From: Bradyrhizobium australiense | Lineage (GTDB): Bacteria > Pseudomonadota > Alphaproteobacteria > Rhizobiales > Xanthobacteraceae | Direction of reading: 5' to 3' | Length of the DNA: 64,000 nt | NCBI RefSeq assembly: GCF_013114825.1 | Contig: NZ_JAAVLX010000001.1 | Coordinates: forward strand, 310,001-374,000 | Part shown: positions 1 through 7,109 of the stretch, piece after piece | Layout: every line of letters begins with the position of its first letter | How positions within the stretch are numbered: the first letter of the stretch is position 1 | Made by a program: the position numbers and the translations under genes | Notes under the pieces: generated by a model | The model's input: only the letters and a program-made list of their open reading frames with translations | The model's database searches: none | Told to the model about the DNA's origin: nothing

Positions 1-1
1 A

Positions 2-697
2 TCGGGACATCGCGCTGGTCACGATGCGGTGCTGCTGGCGGCAGCGACCGCGGCCCGGTCGGGCGACCGCGTGGCTGAATTCGGCGCCGGAGTCGGTGCC
101 GCGGGCCTTGCGCTGGCCAAGCGCGTGGCAGGTATCGATCTGGTTCTGGTCGAGATCGATGCTGTGCTCGCGGGCCTTGCGCGTGCCAATGCGGAGGCGA
201 ATGCGATTCGAGCCGACGTGATCGTGCTCGATGTCGAAGCTGATGCCACCGTCTTTGCCGTTGCCGGACTCCTTCCTGATAGCCTCGATGCGGTGCTGAT
301 GAATCCGCCCTTCAACGATCCGGCGCGGCATCGCTCCTCACCGGACACGGCGCGCGGCATCGCGCATATGGCGACCGCAACGACACTCTCAAAATGGGTG
401 CACGCGGCGCGCCGCTTTCTCAAATCGAAGGGAGCGCTGACGCTGATCTGGCGCGCCGACGGAATCGCCGAGGTGCTCTCGGCACTCGATCACGGTTTCG
501 GGAGCCTACAGGTGCTGCCGGTTCACGGCGATGCCCGTGGGCCTGCCAATCGCATCCTGATTCGCGCCACCAAGGGTGGGCGGGCGCCAACGCAAATCCA
601 TCCCGCCCTGATGCTCAATGACGAGCCAGGCGTGCCCAACCAAAGGGTGCAGGAGATTCTGGCCGGAAAGGGAACCTTGCCGCTCGCCAGCCCGTAA
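2..697 (+). CDS. TrmN6-like tRNA (adenine-N6)-methyltransferase, 5' end outside window
   Basis: The reading frame is open from the first bases of the window (RAGHDAVLLAAA), so the gene starts upstream and the internal GTG at 29 is not the start. About 231 residues are visible. They show a Rossmann-type SAM-binding segment (VAEFGAGVGAAGLALA), an acidic end of the next strand (VLVEID) and the N6-adenine catalytic motif NPPFNDP. N-terminal RAGHDAVLLAA and the NPPF motif are typical of the TrmN6/YfiC group, which methylates A37 of tRNA1(Val). Substrate is inferred from family only. The C-terminus is a variable tail. No terminator is obvious before the short minus-strand ORF that follows. Confidence 0.8.
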   Translation, partial: SGHRAGHDAVLLAAATAARSGDRVAEFGAGVGAAGLALAKRVAGIDLVLVEIDAVLAGLARANAEANAIRADVIVLDVEADATVFAVAGLLPDSLDAVLMNPPFNDPARHRSSPDTARGIAHMATATTLSKWVHAARRFLKSKGALTLIWRADGIAEVLSALDHGFGSLQVLPVHGDARGPANRILIRATKGGRAPTQIHPALMLNDEPGVPNQRVQEILAGKGTLPLASP

Positions 698-733
698 GGG
701 TGGCTCGCACGTCCCAATCCCCCGAGCAGGACG

Positions 734-832
734 CTATTGCGGAAGCGTCTCTGACTGTTGTTTGGGCGCCGATGTAAAGTGGATCGCGGCCAGAAGGCTG
801 CCGATGAGCATTATCAGCAGGTAGATTTTCAT
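734..832 (-). CDS. Very small putative membrane or secreted protein (32 aa)
   Basis: An ATG-initiated 32-codon frame reads MKIYLLIMLIGSLLAAIHF and then a short polar tail ending in TLPQ. The first 19 residues form one hydrophobic segment, as in a membrane anchor or uncleaved signal peptide. A GGAG ribosome-binding sequence lies about 7 bases before the ATG. It sits in the gap between the methyltransferase and the S49 peptidase gene, on the opposite strand. Too short for family assignment; the case rests on the start signal and the hydrophobic N-terminus. Confidence 0.4.
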   Translation of the reverse strand: MKIYLLIMLIGSLLAAIHFTSAPKQQSETLPQ

Positions 833-940
833 GTCAGTCTCCGCTGCGCCATTGCAGCTTTAACATCTGCAATGCAAAAGGCGTTCCGACCTTTGCAATG
901 ACAGTGGCGCGATAAAAAATGGTTAATTCGAGGTAACGGC

Positions 941-1846
941 ATGAATGAACAAATAAGTGATCGCGCGGGATTGCCGAAGCTCATTGACCGGATGAAACAA
1001 TTCATTCCGGCAAAATTCCGGCCCGACGCTGCGGTCGTCCCGGTGGTGCGCCTGTCGGGCGTCATCGGCGCGGTCACGCCGTTGCGGCCGGGCCTCACGC
1101 TGGCCGGCATTGCCAAGACGCTCGAACGCGCCTTCGCCACCCGCCACGCCAAGGCGGTAGCGCTGGTGATTAATTCGCCCGGCGGCTCGCCGGTGCAGTC
1201 GCGGCAGATCTACTTGCGGATCAGGCAGCTTGCCGCGGAAAAGAAGCTGCCGGTGCTGGTGTTCGTCGAGGACGTCGCGGCATCCGGCGGCTACATGATC
1301 GCCTGCGCGGGCGACGAGATCTTTTGCGATCCGTCATCGATCCTCGGCTCGATCGGCGTGGTCGGCGGCAGTTTCGGCTTTCAGGACTTGATCAAGAGGA
1401 TCGGCGTCGAGCGGCGGCTTTACACGGCAGGCGAGCACAAGGCGATGCTGGATCCGTTCCTGCCCGAAGACCCCGACGACGTGGCGCGCCTGAAGACGCT
1501 TCAGCGCGAGATCCACGCCATCTTCATCGCGCTGGTCAAAGGCAGCCGCGGTGTGCGGCTCAAGGGGGCCGACGACGTGTTGTTCACCGGCGAGTACTGG
1601 GCGGGCGAGAAGTCAGTGTCGCTCGGCCTTGCCGACAAGATCGGCGATCTCCGCTCGACGCTGCGCGAGCGCTATGGGGAAAAGGTGCTGACGCCCGTCA
1701 TCGCGCCGGCAAGCGGGATGCTGGCCGGTCTGCTGGGCCGGAGATCGCCGGGCGCGGGCTCGCTGGCCGAAGGCATCGGGGGATTGCCGGATGAGCTGAT
1801 TTCGGCGCTGGAGACAAGGGCAATTTGGGCCAAATTCGGGTTCTAG
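941..1846 (+). CDS. S49 family serine peptidase (SppA/SohB-like)
   Basis: A 301-residue protein of the ClpP-like fold S49 family, which cleaves residual signal peptides or membrane-protein fragments using a Ser-Lys dyad. The nucleophile is Ser115 in the motif VAASGGYMIA and the likely general base is Lys167 in GEHKAMLDPF. The segment VINSPGGSP (about residues 76-84) is the substrate-binding and oxyanion strand, and GSIGVVGG follows the nucleophile as usual. It is short, like the single-domain SohB/SppA36 type rather than the double-domain SppA. There is no strong N-terminal membrane segment, so it may be cytoplasmic or peripherally attached. ATG is preceded by GAGGTAACGGC. Confidence 0.9.
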   Translation: MNEQISDRAGLPKLIDRMKQFIPAKFRPDAAVVPVVRLSGVIGAVTPLRPGLTLAGIAKTLERAFATRHAKAVALVINSPGGSPVQSRQIYLRIRQLAAEKKLPVLVFVEDVAASGGYMIACAGDEIFCDPSSILGSIGVVGGSFGFQDLIKRIGVERRLYTAGEHKAMLDPFLPEDPDDVARLKTLQREIHAIFIALVKGSRGVRLKGADDVLFTGEYWAGEKSVSLGLADKIGDLRSTLRERYGEKVLTPVIAPASGMLAGLLGRRSPGAGSLAEGIGGLPDELISALETRAIWAKFGF

Positions 1847-1957
1847 GCCGGGCGGCGCCCGCGCCATTTAGTCCCAAAAGCGGAATTGCGGCGCAGGCCG
1901 GCATCGGCGAGAATACAACCCATTGGGGGCTGAGACGTGAACGACAAGGATTGACCG

Positions 1958-2149
1958 ATGCCGCCGCTGATCGCATTTGCGGGTGCCCTGGGAGGGCTCG
2001 CCGTGGTCCGCTGGGCCTACAAGACTGCTGTCCGGATCAATAGGGAACTCGAGGAGGCGCGTCTGGCGCGCGTCGCCGAGGCCACCCAGACGGCCGATAT
2101 TCCGACCCTCCGCCGCGACCCCGTCACCGGCGCCTATCGGCCGGGCTAA
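1958..2149 (+). CDS. Small conserved hypothetical protein (63 aa)
   Basis: A short protein with a hydrophobic N-terminal segment (about residues 3-20, [18 protein letters not shown]) followed by a charged helix rich in Arg and Glu and a tail ending [10 protein letters not shown]. This looks like a single membrane anchor with a cytoplasmic tail. The ATG has AAGGATTGACCG upstream. It lies 110 bases after the S49 peptidase gene in the same direction and could be cotranscribed with it. Function unknown; I believe similar proteins occur across Bradyrhizobium but could not check. Confidence 0.6.
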   Translation: MPPLIAFAGALGGLAVVRWAYKTAVRINRELEEARLARVAEATQTADIPTLRRDPVTGAYRPG

Positions 2150-2157
2150 CCTCCCGG

Positions 2158-2264
2158 CCCTCATCCTGAGGAGCGGGCGTAAGCCCGCGTCTCGAAGGAT
2201 GGCCGCACAATTCGGGACCTCATCATTCGAGACGCGCGGCTTTGCCGCGCTCCTCACCATGAGG
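2158..2264. repeat. Dispersed intergenic palindromic repeat, family A, copy 1
   Basis: About 107 bases bounded by CCTCATCCTGAGG and CTCCTCACCATGAGG. Each half contains CTCGAAGGATG or CATTCGAGACGC, and small internal stem-loops (GGGCGTAAGCCC, GCGGCTTTGCCGC). Same architecture as the copies at 6022 and 59881. It lies in the glyQ upstream region. Confidence 0.75.
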
Positions 2265-2354
2265 AATACAGGGCGCCATCGCCTTGATTCCCTGTCCCTA
2301 CGCCGATACGGTCCCGCGCACTTCAAACCCCCCTTCGCGAGACCGATTCTGCCG

Positions 2355-3290
2355 ATGGACGCTTTGCCTGCCCATATGCGCCCGGAACGTTCGTTCCAAG
2401 GCTTCATCCTTGCTCTCCAGCGGTTCTGGGCGGAGCAGGGCTGCGTGATCCTGCAGCCCTACGACATGGAAATGGGCGCCGGCACCTTCCATCCCGCGAC
2501 GACATTGCGCGCGCTGGGGCCGAAGCGCTGGAATGCGGCCTATGTGCAGCCCTCGCGCCGGCCGAAGGACGGCCGCTACGGCGAGAACCCGAACCGGCTG
2601 CAGCACTATTATCAGTTTCAGGTGATCATGAAGCCTTCGCCGCCGAACCTTCAGGATCTGTACCTGAAGTCGCTGGCAGCCATCGGCATTGATTCCAGTG
2701 TACACGACATCCGCTTTGTCGAGGATGATTGGGAAAGCCCGACGCTCGGCGCCTGGGGGCTGGGATGGGAGTGCTGGTGCGACGGCATGGAAGTCAGCCA
2801 GTTCACTTACTTTCAGCAAGTCGCGGGCGTCGAATGCGCGCCGGTCTCCGGCGAGCTTACCTACGGGCTCGAGCGCCTTGCGATGTACGTGCAGGGCGTC
2901 GACCGCGTCTACGATCTCAACTTCAACGGCCGCGACGGCGCCGACAAGGTCACCTATGGCGACGTGTTCCTGCAGGCCGAGCAGGAATATTCCCGGCACA
3001 ATTTCGAGCACGCCGATACGGCAATGCTGTTCGAGCAGTTCAGGATGGCGGAAGACGCCTGCAAAAAATATCTCGCGGTCGGATGGAAAGAGGGCGGCAA
3101 TCAGAAAGAACATCTGATGGCGCTGCCGGCTTATGATCAGTGCATCAAGGCGAGCCATGTCTTCAATCTGCTCGATGCTCGCGGCGTGATCTCGGTGACG
3201 GAACGGCAGAGCTACATCATGCGCGTGCGCGAACTGGCAAAGGCCTGCGGCGAAGCCTGGGTTCACACCGAAGCGGGCAGGGCGGTCTGA
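2355..3290 (+). CDS. glyQ: Glycine--tRNA ligase alpha subunit
   Basis: A 311-residue class II aminoacyl-tRNA synthetase subunit. With GlyS it forms the bacterial alpha2beta2 enzyme that charges tRNA-Gly; this subunit carries the ATP, glycine and adenylate site. Hallmarks are [14 protein letters not shown] near residue 25, the motif 2 region [20 protein letters not shown], and [15 protein letters not shown] of motif 3. Start taken at 2355 ([14 protein letters not shown]); an internal Met at 2376 is a possible alternative, while the frame is open much further upstream without support. The stop codon overlaps the glyS start (TGATG), so the two are translationally coupled. Confidence 0.97.
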   Translation: MDALPAHMRPERSFQGFILALQRFWAEQGCVILQPYDMEMGAGTFHPATTLRALGPKRWNAAYVQPSRRPKDGRYGENPNRLQHYYQFQVIMKPSPPNLQDLYLKSLAAIGIDSSVHDIRFVEDDWESPTLGAWGLGWECWCDGMEVSQFTYFQQVAGVECAPVSGELTYGLERLAMYVQGVDRVYDLNFNGRDGADKVTYGDVFLQAEQEYSRHNFEHADTAMLFEQFRMAEDACKKYLAVGWKEGGNQKEHLMALPAYDQCIKASHVFNLLDARGVISVTERQSYIMRVRELAKACGEAWVHTEAGRAV

Positions 3291-5389
3291 TGCCTGATCT
3301 TCTGCTGGAATTGTTTTCCGAGGAAATCCCCGCGCGCATGCAGGCGAAGGCGGCGGACGATCTGCGCCGCATGGTGACCGACAGACTGGTCGCCGAGGGC
3401 CTTGTCTATGAAGGCGCGAAAGCGTTCGCGACTCCGCGGCGGCTGGCGCTGACCGTGCATGGCATTCCCGCACGGCAATCCGATTTGAAGGAGGAGCGCC
3501 GCGGCCCGCGCGTCGGCGGCCCTGATGCTGCGGTCCAAGGATTCTTGAAGGCAACCGGTCTGGCCCGGATCGAGGACGCCAAGATCCAGACCGACCCGAA
3601 GAAGGGCGACTTCTACATAGCGCTGATCGAAAAGCCGGGCCGCGCCACCATCGACGTGCTCGCCGAGATTCTGCCGGTCATCATCCGAACCTTCCCGTGG
3701 CCGAAATCGATGCGCTGGGGCGGACGTTCGGCCAAATCAGGCTCGCTCTCCTGGGTGCGGCCGCTGCATTCGATCATCGCCACTTTTGGTCTGGAGACCG
3801 AAGAGCCCGACGTGGTGAAGTTTGCCGTCGACGGCATCGAGGCCGGGCAGACCACGGTCGGCCACCGATTCATGGCGCCGGCTGCGATCTCCGTGCGCCG
3901 CTTCGAGGATTACGAAGCTAAGCTGAAGGCGGCGAAGGTCGTGCTCGACCCGCAGGCGCGCAAGGACACCATCCTCGCCGACGCCAAACAGTTGGCTTTC
4001 GTGCAAGGCTTTGAGCTGGTCGAGGACCAGGTGCTGCTGGACGAGGTCGCCGGCCTCGTCGAATGGCCGGTGGCGCTGATGGGGTCGTTCGACGAGGAAT
4101 TCCTGTCAATCCCCGATGAGGTGATCCGCGCCACCATTCGCAACAACCAGAAATGTTTTGTGGTGCGCGATCCCAAGACCGGAAAGCTCGCCAACAAGTT
4201 CATTCTGACCGCTAATATCGAAGCGGCCGATGGCGGCAAGACGATCGTGGCCGGCAACCAGCGCGTCATCCGCGCGCGGTTGAGCGACGCAAAATTCTTC
4301 TACGAGACCGACCTGAAGACAAAGCTGGAAGACCGGCTGAAGAAGTTCGACCAGATCGTGTTTCACGAGAAGCTCGGCACGCAGGCGGCGCGAATCAAGC
4401 GGATCGAGCGTTTGGCTGCGGAGATCGCACCGCTGATCGGCGCCGACGTCGCAAAGGCCAAGCGCGCCGCCCATCTGGCAAAAGCCGATCTGTTGACTGA
4501 AGTCGTCGGCGAATTCCCCGAACTACAGGGTTTGATGGGAAAGTACTATGCGCAGGCGCAAGGCGAAGACGCCTCCGTCGCCGCCGCAAGCGAGGAGCAT
4601 TACAAGCCGCAAGGCCCTACCGATCGCGTGCCGATCGATCCAGTGAGCGTGGCGGTCGCGCTGGCCGACAAGATCGACACGCTGGTTGGCTTCTGGGCGA
4701 TCGATGAAAAACCCACCGGGAGCAAGGATCCTTATGCGTTGCGGCGAGCGGCGCTGGGGGTCATCAGGCTGATCGTAGATAGTACGCTCCGGCTGTCGAT
4801 CTTGAACGTGGCGACGTCCGCCATGGTTGGTTTGCCGGAGAAGGGCGACGCCCAGAAGCTGCCGGCCGACCTCCTTTCCTTCTTCGCCGACCGGCTGAAA
4901 GTCCAACTCCGCGACCAAGGCGCGCGTCACGATCTTGTAGATGCCGTGTTTTCGCTCGGTGGCCAGGACGATCTGCTCCTGGTCGTCCGCCGCGTCGAGG
5001 CACTCGGCAAGTTCCTCGACACCGACGACGGCAAGAACTTGCTTGCAGGGACCAAGCGCGCGAGTAACATTCTCTCGATCGAGGAGAAAAAGGACAAGCG
5101 CACGTTCGACGGTGCGCCGGATGCCGGGCTCTACACGCTTCCGGAAGAAAAGGCGCTCGCCAAAGCTATAGACCAGGTCAAGAGCGAGGCCGGAGCCGCA
5201 GTGCAGAAGGAAGATTTCGCCGCCGCGATGAGCGCGATGGCGAAGCTGCGGCCCGCAGTCGATGCGTTCTTCGACAAGGTCAAGGTCAATGACGATGAAC
5301 CCAAGGTGCGCGAGAACCGACTAAAGCTTCTGAATGAAATCCGCGCGGCGACCCGCGCGGTTGCGGATTATTCCAAGATCGAAGGCTAG
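3290..5389 (+). CDS. glyS: Glycine--tRNA ligase beta subunit
   Basis: A 699-residue beta subunit of the tetrameric glycyl-tRNA synthetase, responsible for tRNA recognition. It opens with [18 protein letters not shown], the conserved GlyS N-terminus, and contains [21 protein letters not shown], and an HD-like core ([32 protein letters not shown]) in the second half, followed by a C-terminal anticodon-binding DALR-like helical domain. Length is normal for the family. The ATG lies inside the glyQ stop region (1-base overlap), giving coupled translation and equal stoichiometry. Confidence 0.97.
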   Translation: MPDLLLELFSEEIPARMQAKAADDLRRMVTDRLVAEGLVYEGAKAFATPRRLALTVHGIPARQSDLKEERRGPRVGGPDAAVQGFLKATGLARIEDAKIQTDPKKGDFYIALIEKPGRATIDVLAEILPVIIRTFPWPKSMRWGGRSAKSGSLSWVRPLHSIIATFGLETEEPDVVKFAVDGIEAGQTTVGHRFMAPAAISVRRFEDYEAKLKAAKVVLDPQARKDTILADAKQLAFVQGFELVEDQVLLDEVAGLVEWPVALMGSFDEEFLSIPDEVIRATIRNNQKCFVVRDPKTGKLANKFILTANIEAADGGKTIVAGNQRVIRARLSDAKFFYETDLKTKLEDRLKKFDQIVFHEKLGTQAARIKRIERLAAEIAPLIGADVAKAKRAAHLAKADLLTEVVGEFPELQGLMGKYYAQAQGEDASVAAASEEHYKPQGPTDRVPIDPVSVAVALADKIDTLVGFWAIDEKPTGSKDPYALRRAALGVIRLIVDSTLRLSILNVATSAMVGLPEKGDAQKLPADLLSFFADRLKVQLRDQGARHDLVDAVFSLGGQDDLLLVVRRVEALGKFLDTDDGKNLLAGTKRASNILSIEEKKDKRTFDGAPDAGLYTLPEEKALAKAIDQVKSEAGAAVQKEDFAAAMSAMAKLRPAVDAFFDKVKVNDDEPKVRENRLKLLNEIRAATRAVADYSKIEG

Positions 5390-5392
5390 ACC

Positions 5393-5995
5393 ATGGATCG
5401 TCAAACGCTCGCCGCTTATGACCAGGATGCGGCGGCGTTCGCGAAGGACTGGCTCGGTCAGCCGGCGCCCGTCGACCTGCAGGAAATCGTTGAGCGGTTT
5501 TTCGTGCGTGGCGGCAATTCGGCCGATATCGGTTGCGGCTGCGGCCGCGAGGTCGCCTGGCTTCACGCGCACGGTTTTTCAGCCGTGGGTTTCGACGCCT
5601 CCGAAGGCCTGCTCAACGAAGCGCGCCGGCGATATCCCTCGTGCAAGTTCGCGCATGCCGAACTGCCCGATCTGCGCGGCATCGGCACCTTCGACAACGT
5701 GCTGTGCGAAACCGTGATCATGCACCTCGACCGCAAGCAGATTGCAGCATCGGTCCGCCGCCTGCTCGATATCGTCAAGCCCAGCGGTATTCTCTATCTG
5801 AGCTGGCGCGTCACCGAAGGCGCCGATCAACGCGACGCGCAGGGGCGGCTTTACGCCGCGTTCGATCCCGCGGTCGTGTCGGCGGAGCTGAAGACCACGA
5901 CCGTATTGCTCGATGAAGAAGTCGTCAGCGCCTCATCGGGAAAGAAGATCCACCGGCTCGTGGTGAAGAAGCCGGGACTGGAAATCAGGGAATAG
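5393..5995 (+). CDS. Class I SAM-dependent methyltransferase
   Basis: A 200-residue methyltransferase of the Methyltransf_11/25 type. The SAM-binding loop is ADIGCGCGREVAWL (about residues 43-56), followed by the acidic strand end AVGFDASEGLLNEAR and motif LPDLRGIGTFDNVLCE. The C-terminal part (PSGILYLSWRVTEG) resembles the usual strand with a post-motif. It starts 3 bases after glyS and is probably in the same transcript, but no functional tie to glycyl-tRNA synthesis is evident. Substrate unknown. Confidence 0.8.
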   Translation: MDRQTLAAYDQDAAAFAKDWLGQPAPVDLQEIVERFFVRGGNSADIGCGCGREVAWLHAHGFSAVGFDASEGLLNEARRRYPSCKFAHAELPDLRGIGTFDNVLCETVIMHLDRKQIAASVRRLLDIVKPSGILYLSWRVTEGADQRDAQGRLYAAFDPAVVSAELKTTTVLLDEEVVSASSGKKIHRLVVKKPGLEIRE

Positions 5996-6021
5996 TTACC
6001 GGTTGGTCATCGCCTGCTGGA

Positions 6022-6124
6022 CCTCATCCCTGAGGAGCGCGTCTTCGCGCGGCTCGAAGGATGAATGGCACCACCGGAGGGCTCGTGGTTCGAGACGGCG
6101 CTTTCGCGCCTCCTCACCATGAGG
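6022..6124. repeat. Dispersed intergenic palindromic repeat, family A, copy 2
   Basis: Bounded by CCTCATCCCTGAGGAGC and CCTCCTCACCATGAGG, with CTCGAAGGATGAATGGCACC and GTGGTTCGAGACGGCG inside. Lies between two converging genes. Confidence 0.75.
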
Positions 6125-6161
6125 ATTCAAGGTTTGCTACGCTTCAGCTATGTGCAAAAAC

Positions 6162-6194
6162 AAAACCCCGCCCGGAGGGGACGCCGGGCGGGGC
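6162..6194 (-). terminator. Intrinsic terminator of the DUF1236 gene
   Basis: A 10-bp perfect GC stem (CCCCGCCCGG at 6166-6175 pairing with CCGGGCGGGG at 6184-6193). Read on the minus strand it is followed by TTTTGTTTTTG, a standard rho-independent layout about 70 bases after the DUF1236 stop. Confidence 0.85.
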
Positions 6195-6264
6195 TATTGT
6201 CCGGTCGTATCTCGCGCACATCCGCTTGCGCGGCGCCCGGACCAATCGTTCAGGCTACTGAAGG

Positions 6265-6627
6265 TCAATCGACCACCTGAACGATCCGACGCGAACGCGG
6301 TTCGACCAATATCGTCTGGCCGTTCACCACGGTGTAGCGATAGGGCGTCATCCCGAACGATTGCGGCACGTCGTAGTAGGTCACACCGGTTTCCGGTAGC
6401 ACGGCGCCAACTGTCACACGCTCGGAAATCGTGTAGTTCGGCACGCGTTCACGCACGATATATTCGCGGAAGGCCGGACGCTGGTCGGCAGCGATGCCTT
6501 CGTGTTCACCGATGACGACCGTGCTGCCGCCGGCTGTGCCGGTGGTGATCGTGGTCTGCGCCTGAGCCGCGATCGAGGCGGTCATCGCGCCAGCGATCGC
6601 CGCAGTGGCAATTAGTCTATTCCGCAT
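6265..6627 (-). CDS. DUF1236 domain-containing secreted protein
   Basis: A 120-residue protein with a Sec signal peptide (MRNRLIATAAIAGAMTASIA, cleavage near AQAQ) and a DUF1236 domain: FREYIVRERVPNYTISERV, then VGAVLPETGVTYYDVP and a final strand-rich part VVNGQTILVEPRSRRIVQVV. DUF1236 proteins are small envelope proteins of Rhizobiales without known biochemical role. The start at 6627 is chosen because AAGGAGTTGACC precedes it; the frame continues 19 codons further upstream without a signal peptide fit. It has its own strong terminator and is divergent from the DUF3096 gene. Confidence 0.85.
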   Translation of the reverse strand: MRNRLIATAAIAGAMTASIAAQAQTTITTGTAGGSTVVIGEHEGIAADQRPAFREYIVRERVPNYTISERVTVGAVLPETGVTYYDVPQSFGMTPYRYTVVNGQTILVEPRSRRIVQVVD

Positions 6628-6862
6628 GGTCAACTCCTTCGAGAAGAGGCGCCGGCTTTCGCCAGCGCACACTATGCGGGCCAATTCATCGCTTGAGGCA
6701 TTGTTCCGGAAAAGCGCGGCCTCATCCGCGGCATTTCTGGGGAATTGTTGCGGAGGATGGAACCCGTTGAAGTGGTTGGGCGTCTTGCTATTCCCAAACC
6801 GCGCCAGCGGTTAAGTTGCCACGCTCGATTCGATTTCCCACCCCACGTCACCGGAGGTTTCA

Positions 6863-7018
6863 ATGACCATCACTGCCGCGCATGTTCCCGCGATCGTTGC
6901 CCTTCTCGCGGGGATATTCATCCTGATCATGCCGCGGCTGCTCAACTACATCGTCGCTATCTACCTGATCTTCGTCGGGCTGGTAGGTCTCGGCGTGCTT
7001 AAGATGTTCAGGTTCTAG
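6863..7018 (+). CDS. DUF3096-type small membrane protein (51 aa)
   Basis: A 51-residue, almost entirely hydrophobic protein (ATG at 6863, TAG at 7016-7018) with two short membrane helices separated by MPRLLNYIV. The pattern AHVPAIVALLAGIFILIMPR matches my recollection of DUF3096. GGAGG lies about 7 bases before the ATG. It sits between divergent DUF1236 and downstream ppdK. Function unknown. Confidence 0.75.
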   Translation: MTITAAHVPAIVALLAGIFILIMPRLLNYIVAIYLIFVGLVGLGVLKMFRF

Positions 7019-7109
7019 CGCCGGAAGCGGGGTTTCGCGGCTTGCGCGGAACCCCTCAAAATGGTGTAAGGCGCGCAATCTTCTTCCCTTTTTCGGATAG
7101 TTGGAATCC

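Noticed and set aside
2298..3554. 418-residue antisense frame over glyQ and the glyS start
   Set aside because: Shadow of the glyQ-glyS pair; no motif or start signal.
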